Below are positions 47,008 to 55,859 of a stretch of 64,000 nucleotides of DNA, piece after piece (the stretch's first letter is position 1; the number at the start of each line of letters is the position of its first letter). Under the pieces are notes generated by a model. The model searched no databases and was not told where the DNA came from. It worked only from the letters and a program-made list of their open reading frames with translations. The stretch is from Mycoemilia scoparia (Eukaryota; Kickxellomycota; Kickxellomycetes; Kickxellales; Kickxellaceae), in NCBI GenBank assembly GCA_027575805.1, contig JANBPU010000080.1:1-64000 (forward strand), given 5' to 3'. The position numbers and the translations under genes were made by a program.

Positions 47008-47155
47008 ATATGGTCAGAGTTCACAAGGCCTCACAAGCAAAATAGGTCCCCAGGAGTAGTTGTATAGCAAATGGCTGGCGATTGGCCCAAAATATGATGA
47101 GAGTCCATTTCTGCATACTACCATAGATTCGATTCCAAGTGAAATCTTGCCATAT
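47008..47155 (+). mobile_element. MITE family 2 copy, complete
   Basis: The most complete copy. It starts ATATGGTCAGAGTTCACAAGG and ends GTGAAATCTTGCCATAT, so the ends form imperfect inverted repeats. The interior includes AAATGGCTGGCGATTGGCCC, AAAATATG, GAGTCCATTTCTGC and ATAGATTCGATTCC. 148 bp, non-coding. Confidence 0.75.
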
Positions 47156-47396
47156 AGACCAGTTTTTCATAAATACGAATCCATGTAAGGTGGATGCTAG
47201 TTTTACCTTTGATGATAAAAAAGACATGGCTATGTGTACTCCAAAAAAAATAAATGGCATAATATTATAATTATCCATATGATTGGGTTGGAATTTTATA
47301 CAACATATATGAATTTCAATTTAGAATAATGCAATATAGCGAGCAAAATAAAAATGATAAAAATGATAAAAAAATACTTATGAGTTAGCCAAACGA

Positions 47397-50300
47397 TCAA
47401 CGCTTGATCTTTTTCTTTTTCTTGGGCTTGAGTTTGTGACTACTGGGACCACCACTACGACCACCAACAGTGTTGGATCTGGATTGATTTTCTTTATTGT
47501 TGGCTTCCTGGTCTTGTTCTGACAATTCCATATTCTCCATATTTCCATCCGAAGCAACAGTAGCAGCAGCAGCAGTCTCATTTTGGAATGATTTCCTTTT
47601 TCTGGTAGAAGACTGGCTGGACTCGTTCGCAGAAAAATCCATTTCATCAATAATATCTTTTTGTTACTTTGATAGTGGCGATTTGATGAACTCCAATTTT
47701 TTGAATGGTTCAGGGCTGTTGAGCTTAAGCGGGGCATTGCTATCATTGCCATTTCCTTCTTCTATAGTTAGTCATTCACACAAGTTTATTTGCAAATAGC
47801 AGAGAAGTGCACATCCAAAGCATGTCGCAAACCATGAAATGTTCAAATAATATACTACCATACCTTGGCTATCCTTTTCATAATGTTCAGTGAATCTCGC
47901 TGCCCTCATTAGCTCTATCATAAATGAATGAACAGTGTATAGTTTAGAATGTCTGGTATTTGAATAGTGTTACTGGATCAGCAATGATAAATACACAATA
48001 CCTTTGTTGGTTTTGAAGCAGTTATGGTCCTTGACAGTGCTTTCATGGGCTGCAAGAAAATATCACAATTGGCAATTAGAATTGGTTTAGGATCTCAAAC
48101 ACCAACATAAATAATGGATATTTGGTATGTACTTACTACTTGTCAGCTTTGGTGTCATTTTGAGGCTCTCCAGGTTATCAATTTGGACACCAAACTTTGT
48201 TTGGAGCTTTTCCAACATTGATCCAAACTTTTCAACTCGGGGATCATTTGCACCAGTTAGGTCACCATCATATCCTGTGAAAAGAATGTCATAAAATTCC
48301 CTCAGAACAGCATCAACCTTTTCAGGGACATACACATTAGGCCCAAAAGCTGCTTTTTTCACATTTTTATAATCGGCCATAACAAATGATCGTAGCCCTC
48401 CAAGCAAATCCATTGCATTAGTATTCCAGAATATCATTTCATCAACTGGCTTATTTGTTTTAAGCACCAATGCAACACAGAATAGAAGCACATAAAAGAG
48501 CGACTCAAGATCATCAATGACTGTGCGGTTGGAACATTTGTGGAGCACACGGATGCTCATGAAAGGCAGTGTGCCAGTAATTGGATCTTGGCAGTTCTCA
48601 TTACCATCTCCCAACCCTTTGACTATTTTTGAATAGCCCCAATCAATCAATGTTGCTTCTCCTTTACCATTAATTATAATATTGCCAGGCGAAATGTCTC
48701 AGTGCAGAACTCCACAATATGCTGCAGTAATTAAGCATTTTGCAATGTCTCGAACAATGGTACTTATATCGATTTGTTCAATACAGCTCATATTTTCTTC
48801 AAAGTATTCATTGATCCTCTTGCCATGATCTTCAAATACCATATATTCAATAAAATGTTTTGTGGCTTCACAATCTTCTTTGCTGCTTGCCTTCAGGGCT
48901 GGCACAAATAGTACTGACTTTTGTTTGATTTCTTTTAGAGCAGCAATTTCAGACTGACGACTATACTTGTGGACATTTATCTTTAAATATCCTTTCCTTC
49001 TTTCATTGCCAACAAGCACATTATAAATCCATGCCACTCGACCAGTAAAATGTGTAGGAGAGTATGCCCTTTTCTCCTGGATAACACAAGTATAGGAGGC
49101 CAACACAGAAGCTGGTGGTTTGAGGGCTGTTACTTTACTCCCATCATCTTTTATATAAACCATTTTTGTAATCTTGGTAATACCAGGAAATGCAAGCCCA
49201 AGATCAACCTCACTGAGAGTGAGAAGAAACATAACAAGCTTGATGGAACTATTGTTGATAGTAAGGGTTAAGCCTGTAAAAGAAACCCATAAGCTTAACA
49301 GGAATAATATTACATATTGATTTAGCTGCCTATATACTTTCATAGAACCTTTGGTTCTTATTCATTATATATATATATTTATTTATTATTTAAATATATT
49401 TTGCTTTTATTGTCACTTCCCTCTAATAACTATCAATGCTTTTAATATCATCTGTATCCTTGGGTATGACTGTTCCAATTTCAAATGTTTTGATAATGTC
49501 ATCTCTGGTAGAGAGATAAAAATACAGCTGACTTTGTTTGATTAGCCCAGCCAAAAGAAACTTCCATAGTTGTGCCTTCTACTACTCTAACATATATTCC
49601 ATAACCTGGCCAACTTCTTCATTTCCTGGATCATTTATATTTGCCTTGAATTCAATGTTTAGGAGCATCTTCTCAAATGATCTTTGCTTTATTGAGTCCA
49701 AATAAAGGTTAGCATCAACCCTTTTCCTTGTGTTGAGCAATGCAGCATTGCCACCAATAAGAAAGTTGTTTATATTTTCCAAGTGAGTTGGCTTAGGTTT
49801 GTTCATTTCTTTGATTGCTGCATTTATAATTTCCTTGAATTTGTACTCTATTGCTTTCTCTGGTTTCATATTGGCTGTCATGCTGTCCCATCTAGCCACT
49901 GTCTTCCTTAAAGATGCCCTGACCCTTTTTGCCACACTATTGATCCTGTCATGCTTATCAGAAAACAATTCAAACAGCCCAGTATACTCCAAAAGATCAT
50001 CCAGATGTCCTGCCTTTTCAAATTTTGCATTATTGTAGTGCTGCAAAAACCTCTCCTTACAGTCTTTTGATAAGACAAGCTTTTCTTGTTTTTTTGTGCC
50101 AGTTTGAGCTTTATAAAATAATATACATGTGATATTACAATTTAGTAACATTTAAAAGGCTCAAAGTATTTGGAAATACTCACTGCAATTTTAGAGTACT
50201 TACAGTTTGCACCTGTAATTCTTCTATTCAGGGTAGGCATAGTATTTTCAATTGGTTGTGGGGTTGTCTAAACACATACATTAATACAGGTAGGCTTTAG

Positions 50301-50417
50301 CAATTGCCTGCTTATACATATCCATCAGTATGAATTATCCAACTAACTACTTTGACTTACACTAGGTAAGTTGTCTCCTAGCAAACCTATGATCATATTT
50401 TTTGTTGCATTATTCAT
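47397..50417 (-). pseudogene. FunK1-family protein kinase gene interrupted by in-frame stop codons
   Basis: FunK1 is a fungal-specific kinase family of unknown role. Seven exons can be joined in phase: 50417-50361, 50267-50204, 50108 to about 49426, 49273-48137, 48049-48002, 47914-47864 and 47761-47397. Kinase features: a Lys in GYLKINVHK, a catalytic loop DISPGNIIINGKG, LIDWGYSK and a GTLPFMS activation-end segment; then a basic KPKKKKKIKR tail. The frame is broken by TAG TAG at 49579-49584, TGA at 48699-48701 (where the HRD Arg should be), and TAA at 47664-47666. No frameshift was found. The join between 49425 and 49273 is unresolved, with an AT-rich insert. Each stop is one C-to-T change away from a Gln or Arg codon. 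Confidence 0.8.
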
Positions 50418-50803
50418 GTGAAGGTTTATGGGTTCCCTTCACATACTTTATCTATAATATCCACACTCTGAAGCCAATGTTGGCTTCAGAATAGCCTTTT
50501 AGTGTGATAGTCAAAGGGTGTGGACTTAGACTTGTCACAATTCAATTTACTATCAATCATTGATAGCAACAATATGAGGCTTTTTGCAATATGGTTATCT
50601 TCAAGCATAGCAAGTTCTACTTTTGGGTGCATAGATGCTAATTCCATTCTATTTGACAATACTTGTAATACTTTCTTAATACTCTTTGAATTCACATTAA
50701 CCAACTTTTCTATGATAGAGTGGAACCAGGGATCAAATGTTGCCTTAACTATGATGTTAAACAAACGAAGATTTAATATGTAGGTATATTGCCATTATTA
50801 GTG
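50418..50803 (-). other. Unassigned open frame upstream of the FunK1 gene
   Basis: A minus-strand frame, about 50486-50780, encodes a helical-looking segment (ATFDPWFHSIIEKLVNVNS, then MELASMHPKVELAMLEDN) with no ATG before it and a TGA at its end. It could be an exon of a gene whose other parts are lost, or part of the FunK1 pseudogene. I do not recognise it. Confidence 0.3.
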
Positions 50804-51640
50804 TCAATCCGTAGGATTGGCTATAATAAACTGACAAGTTAAAACCTTTAAGACAAGAATAAATTCTATTATAAATATATCTCTGTAACCAAATCCTTTC
50901 AACCTAAAGTTTATTAGAAAACAATTAGTAAAAAGAATAGTATTAGATATAAAAGATAAAGATAAACTATATATTGTTCCTAATGTTCCTGACAGACCAG
51001 GGTTATCCGGGACGAGCCTCAACTGTTCTGGAAAAGTTGTCACTGAAAGACTTTTGTTCTGAATGGTTGAGAATCATTCAGAACGGTAAGGGAGGGAAAA
51101 GCACAAGGGTGCGTGGACACCAGAATGAAATATCGTTCAGGATGAATCTGAATGGGGAAAGTAATGTGAATAAAAGATAACAATAGGGAGTCGTCCTGAA
51201 TGGGAACAATAAGGTTTAACTTTAATACTTCAAATCCTTTCAACCACAACTTTATTTCTAAATAAATAAAAGTATGATTATATAAAAGGTAATGAAGATA
51301 GTGAAACTCTTCATTGAACTAACTAAACTAATAAAAGGAAATGACATTATGATTTTGAAACGGAATCCTGAATGATCCAAAATCACGCCAATTAACTGAA
51401 AGTTAATCTGAATGGTTTTGGATCGTCCAGAACAAATTTGAATCATTCAAACTTGATTGTAGCGAACCATGTAGGCCACGGCCTAACAGTTCCAAACATA
51501 TACCCTCAGGGTCCATTATTCGGAACATTTGGAAACCCTGGAATATTCCGAAGATTCAGAATGATCCAAATTAAATAATTATTAGGCTGGTGATTATATC
51601 ACAGCCTATCAGAGGTTCTATAAAACAGGAGAAAGGTAGG
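50804..51640. repeat. AT-rich repeat block with recurring CTGAATGATCC-like units
   Basis: Units related to CTGAATG(G/A)T, in both orientations, recur near 51056, 51138, 51198, 51366, 51408, 51440 and 51566. At 51056-51084 two form a perfect 10-bp inverted repeat (GTTCTGAATG ... CATTCAGAAC). GTTCCTAATGTTCC and GGAACATTTGGAA units also occur. No coding capacity was seen. It may be a decayed transposon or long terminal repeat. Confidence 0.5.
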
Positions 51641-51864
51641 CTAAGAAAATGTATTTATATTTTTAATTTATTCAGTGAAGGACCATCATACTTTAATAAT
51701 ATTATGGGGTAGCAAAAATCTATTGGCTTGATTTGTTTATCACAAAACACACAGAGCCAATTATTGAATCAAGCCTTTAGTTGTATTTCCCAAAAATTGG
51801 ATGTGGGGTATGAGCAATAGCAAATCCTTCATAGAAACACTCAATTTGTCCCTTCTAATTGAGC

Positions 51865-51969
51865 CATTTGGGTAATAATTTTTGAAGGGTGAATGTTTGG
51901 TAATCAACTGTGATTGCGCTTATAATTGTTGGCCACCAAAAGTCACCCTTTAAAAATTGTTGCTGATAT
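51865..51969. mobile_element. MITE family 1 copy
   Basis: Left end ATTTGGGTAATAATTTTTG with GAAGGGTGA; right end GTCACCCTTTAAAAATTG and a degraded terminus CTGATAT. The interior has CAACTGTGATTGCG and GTTGGCCACCAAAAG. 105 bp. Confidence 0.68.
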
Positions 51970-52025
51970 GAGGACCTATTTCTGCCCACCATAGACTTAA
52001 TCACTAGTGAAAAATTCCCACCTAG
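51970..52025 (+). mobile_element. MITE family 2 copy, right half
   Basis: GAGGACCTATTTCTGCCCACC, shown here only in part, is followed by ATAGACTTAATCACTAGTG and AAAAATTCCCACCTAG. It is the half of family 2 missing at 46736-46857, joined to family 1 at the same internal position. Confidence 0.62.
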
Positions 52026-52358
52026 AAAACCATTTTGAACTGCAATTCAATAGAAATAAAATTGAACCCGGTTTATTAATAACAAGATTACTGGTTGTAA
52101 TAAAAGGCTACACAGAATAAAATAATAGACCGTTTGGTTGTGCATTTTTAAATAAGGAAAAAACATTGAACAGTTGCTGTTGTTGTTATAGTCATGGAAG
52201 ATAGCAGACTTTGAAAAAGTAAATGACAATCTGGGAAAATGAGACAATAGTAATGGTAGTAGTAGTAATAATAAAAGTGTGTATCTGTATAAAATATCCG
52301 TATATTTATATGCTTGGAATTATAATGCTAGAGATAATAATAGAGGCTTGTAACTTTT

Positions 52359-55300
52359 TTATAATTGTCCGTTAAGTATAAGCTCAATAGCATCACCGAT
52401 AAATTCCTTGCGGTGGGTGAGATCAACTCCATATTGAGCCGAGAGCTGTTCACGGACCTTCTTTTTAGTGATAGTCTGAAGATCAGAGTTGTTGAGGATT
52501 ACACGGATGGCTTCAGTGAGCTCCTCATCGTTGGGAAGAAGGCCAGACTGCATCATTCCTGGAGTTCCGCCACCTTGGAGGTTGCTGTTGTAGGGGATGG
52601 GAGTAGAGACAGTAGGCGGTATGTACATGGACGATGTACTGGGTGGCATTGAATATCCAACTGGTGGGATACCTGGCTGGCCATATATTTGAGGTGGCAT
52701 TGAACCCTGTGGGGTCATTGGTGGTATGCCGTCGGTGACTCCCATAGCACGGGATAGACGAGGGTCGTAGTTTGGAGTTGGCATCATTGGCTGGTTGAAG
52801 CCCATACTGCTGCCCATAGCCGCGGACAATCTGGGATCCATTGGCATAGGAACAGGGGTTGCGGAAGCTGAACCAGGGACTCCCATCATCTGGTTGGGTG
52901 GAATGGTCGACATCGGACGAGAAAGATGTGAGCTGGCAGACATGCGTTCATCGTGGCTGGCGTTCTCATTCATATTTGGGGGTGGAGCATTGAGAAGACC
53001 GTACATGACCAACTCTTGCTCATACTCGGTCCAACGACGTTGTGGAATGCTGTTGGGATCGAAGGCTCTGTCGTCAGAAATGAGAAGCTTGCGCTTACCT
53101 TCGCCAACAACAACACGAGTGTTACCCCATGAGAAGTCATCAAAGTGCCAGAACGAGTAGATGGGAAGAACAAAGGACCACAGCGGGTAAGCAAGTAGGT
53201 ATATAATCATCCAACCAATGTGCTGCCATTCACGACGCAAGATGAAGATGACGGCCTGCAAACCATAGATAGCACCGATAAGAATCAATGAAATGTACGA
53301 GAAAGATGTAATGTCCGCCACAGTAAGATAAATCAAAATAGCAAAGTATATCAATGTGGTTGGCATAGTAAGGGTACTGAACAAATCGATAAAGACAACG
53401 AAACGCATGGAGAAGCAGCAGAAACCGCACATATCAGGCAAGTAAAGGAGCTCGACCAAGTTGTGGATGGTAGAGTTAATCCAACGACGACGCTGAGACA
53501 AAAGGATGGACCATTTCTCTGGAGCAATAGTCTGACATTTGGCATCACGGATGAACTTGTACTTGCTGGTTGGGAAGTGCTTCATCATCAGGGTAGTCAA
53601 GTAACGATCCTCACCAAGAGAAAGCAAATTCTTCTTATGCAGAGTATCTACGTGTAATTCAGAATATCCTTCGACAACTGGGTTGGAGATGAGGAGCGGC
53701 TTTCCTTGCTTGGTACGGATACGATACATACAGAAACAACCGGGCAAACAAGTGACAGATCCAAACAATGACTCGAAGGCCTTGGCCATGTGATGAGAGA
53801 TGAAGTATTCGTAGACTTGGATCATAGTGGTGAACGAGCGGTTCTCGTTACCCAACATGGTTTCACCGCAAATACCTGCGATGCGAGAGTCAGAGGTACA
53901 GGCAGAAACGAGGCGGGTAAGGGAGTCTTCCATAACATGGGTATCAGCATCAATCTGGAGAATGTATTCGAATGCGTCAGGAGGAATACCAATGATGTGT
54001 TTCATCTGGTGATACATCTCAAGCTCCAAGGGAGTCATGGGCAAGTCAAAGTGAACCTTGTTAAGGAACTGCATCAAAATGATCTGGGAGTCACGTTTAC
54101 CACGGTTACCAGCACGGGAGGTTTCTTCTGGAGTACCAACCTTGGCTACAACCATGTAAGGGACAACATGGCCTTCATATTCGTACAAACCAGAGTAAAC
54201 CTTGGCGCGGTTATGGCGACGAGATCCTTCAGCAATGGCAAGGTAGTCACGAGCAGGTGGATCATACTCGGGGTCAACACCGAGAATGTCCAAGACAATG
54301 CGAGGTGTTGGGCGATCGTTTCCATGACCAACAATGTTACCGTCGCAGATAACGAAAATCAGCTTGGACTTGTCGTTATAATCGAGGGCTGCCAAAGAGC
54401 TCAAGGTAATCTCCAAACTGTCTTCATTTTCAGTATAGCAAGGAACTTGGCAGAGAACGTGCTTCATTGGTGGGAGGGGACGCTTCTTGGTACCAAACTG
54501 CATAGCTGCCAAGAACTTGGACAAAATGACAAACATAAGGACACACGCGAATGCGAGAAGCATATAGTTTGCAAAGAGACACTTGACGCTGTGGCGCTTA
54601 TCGACCTTGCCAACATAGAATGCGTTGTTGATACAGTTGTTTACCCTATTGAACTCAGCATTTGAGAGTCTGAGGTGGCTAGCGGTCCAGAGCTCGGTAA
54701 TATCAGTATCATAACCACCACCATCGTTTAGTAGGTCAGTGATAGTGCTACTTAAGAAGTTGAACTGCTTGTTATCCTTGTAGTAGTCAGCACGGTTGAT
54801 TGTTGAAAAGTAGTCATCGAAGTTGTAGACGCTGTCATTGATGATTCTCCAGTATTTACCAACTTTTTTGTGCATATGATCCACATACTTCTTCTCCCAG
54901 ACCAGGTCACCCTTTCTGAACAATTTTAGTTTTGGCAAAGCCGTTTTGGGATAAAAGAATGGGTCATCGGTTTCGGTGCTTCTGATTCCACCTCTCTTGC
55001 TGTGGGCAAGCGCAAGAGTTGGATCTTTGTCATCTTCACTGACGGTAAAGAAGTTGTCGTAGTTCTTGTCATCATTGACCTCACCTAGTCCCGGGCAAGC
55101 AACACGGATAGGGATAGGGAATGTCTGGTTGACGTCCTTTCCAACATAATCTCTCATCTGGCTCCAGCCTGTGGGATACTTTGACCCACCATGGTTCATC
55201 TTAATGAACGAGGTGATATCGTAAACGCTTCCACGAAGATAAACCCAAGCCTTGTCCTGAGTGCTGTAGCCTTGTACTTCCATGTTGCCCCAAACCTTGA

Positions 55301-55859
55301 CAGGGGGACATAGTGCAAAACCAAGACCAACAATGATGAAGAGCAAGAGAAGCCATAGGAAAAGAATAATGATACAAATGGCAACCTTTTCACGCCAGGC
55401 CATACGAACATCAGGACGTTTCATTTTACCAAGACTGGTAAGTAGGGGAGTAGGAATCCACCATGTCAAGAACCAAGTGATACCCTCCCAGATACGGCGC
55501 TTGAAGGTGATGTTTACTTCTTCGACCGACTCGTGCTTTGGTTTTTCATCACCTGTGGGTGTAGTGCCATCATCAAGAATCTGATGTTTCTCTGGCTCTC
55601 CCTTCTTCATCCATCCGAAAAAGCCACCGTTGCCTGGACCGCCAGTACCTGGGCTGCCTTGCATTGTGTTACCACTTGGGTGCATTGGTGGTGAATGAGT
55701 GTCAGAAGGAGCGCCAAGCCGTTGGTTTTCGTCGCCAGCATGAAAAACGCTCATTGTTGGTGCGGATGTATTGTCATTTGTACTGTAGGCTTGGCCCCAA
55801 TTTTGGCCACCGCCCATACCGCCACCGCCGTTCATATTATAAGGAGGCGAGTTGGGCAT
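52359..55859 (-). CDS. Chitin synthase with cytochrome b5-like segment and DEK C-terminal domain, no myosin motor
   Basis: A 1166-residue plasma-membrane enzyme polymerising GlcNAc from UDP-GlcNAc into chitin. Order: Gly/Asn-rich N terminus (1-100), membrane segment (about 160-185), a cytochrome b5-like segment (YLRGSVYDITSFIKMNHGG, about 210-228), a second membrane segment (about 430-450), then the family 2 glycosyltransferase core. Catalytic signatures: PCYTENEDSLE, QIDADTHVMED (about 631), EGYSELHV, GEDRYLT (about 747) and QRRRWINST (about 788). Five or so C-terminal membrane helices follow. The last 60 residues (EELTEAIRVILNNSDLQT, then YGVDLTHRKEFI) form a DEK_C domain, as in class V and VII chitin synthases, but there is no myosin head. 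Single exon; start ATG at 55859. Confidence 0.93.
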   Translation of the reverse strand: MPNSPPYNMNGGGGMGGGQNWGQAYSTNDNTSAPTMSVFHAGDENQRLGAPSDTHSPPMHPSGNTMQGSPGTGGPGNGGFFGWMKKGEPEKHQILDDGTTPTGDEKPKHESVEEVNITFKRRIWEGITWFLTWWIPTPLLTSLGKMKRPDVRMAWREKVAICIIILFLWLLLLFIIVGLGFALCPPVKVWGNMEVQGYSTQDKAWVYLRGSVYDITSFIKMNHGGSKYPTGWSQMRDYVGKDVNQTFPIPIRVACPGLGEVNDDKNYDNFFTVSEDDKDPTLALAHSKRGGIRSTETDDPFFYPKTALPKLKLFRKGDLVWEKKYVDHMHKKVGKYWRIINDSVYNFDDYFSTINRADYYKDNKQFNFLSSTITDLLNDGGGYDTDITELWTASHLRLSNAEFNRVNNCINNAFYVGKVDKRHSVKCLFANYMLLAFACVLMFVILSKFLAAMQFGTKKRPLPPMKHVLCQVPCYTENEDSLEITLSSLAALDYNDKSKLIFVICDGNIVGHGNDRPTPRIVLDILGVDPEYDPPARDYLAIAEGSRRHNRAKVYSGLYEYEGHVVPYMVVAKVGTPEETSRAGNRGKRDSQIILMQFLNKVHFDLPMTPLELEMYHQMKHIIGIPPDAFEYILQIDADTHVMEDSLTRLVSACTSDSRIAGICGETMLGNENRSFTTMIQVYEYFISHHMAKAFESLFGSVTCLPGCFCMYRIRTKQGKPLLISNPVVEGYSELHVDTLHKKNLLSLGEDRYLTTLMMKHFPTSKYKFIRDAKCQTIAPEKWSILLSQRRRWINSTIHNLVELLYLPDMCGFCCFSMRFVVFIDLFSTLTMPTTLIYFAILIYLTVADITSFSYISLILIGAIYGLQAVIFILRREWQHIGWMIIYLLAYPLWSFVLPIYSFWHFDDFSWGNTRVVVGEGKRKLLISDDRAFDPNSIPQRRWTEYEQELVMYGLLNAPPPNMNENASHDERMSASSHLSRPMSTIPPNQMMGVPGSASATPVPMPMDPRLSAAMGSSMGFNQPMMPTPNYDPRLSRAMGVTDGIPPMTPQGSMPPQIYGQPGIPPVGYSMPPSTSSMYIPPTVSTPIPYNSNLQGGGTPGMMQSGLLPNDEELTEAIRVILNNSDLQTITKKKVREQLSAQYGVDLTHRKEFIGDAIELILNGQL

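Larger units (their letters stand above)
46477..47396. other. Intergenic region with MITEs
   Basis: About 920 bp between the convergent SET1 and FunK1 3' ends, largely made of MITE copies (46660-46857 and 47008-47155). A small minus-strand frame at 47021-47278 is translated MITE sequence and is not a gene. Confidence 0.65.
51641..52358. other. Intergenic region 3' of chitin synthase
   Basis: AT-rich DNA with no supported gene. It contains a family 1 MITE at 51865-51969 directly followed by the right half of a family 2 MITE (51970-52025), and AGT/AAT triplet runs near 52250-52275. Confidence 0.55.

Noticed and set aside
47397..50417. Possibility of a reassigned genetic code (TAG/TAA as Gln)
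   Set aside because: Neighbouring intact genes end with TAG (EF-1 beta, E1 beta), TAA (RPN12) and TGA (POL1) at family-typical lengths, so these are normal stops here.
53790..54665. 291-residue plus-strand open frame
   Set aside because: It lies wholly antisense to the chitin synthase catalytic core, has no domain, and its openness follows from the codon usage of the real gene.
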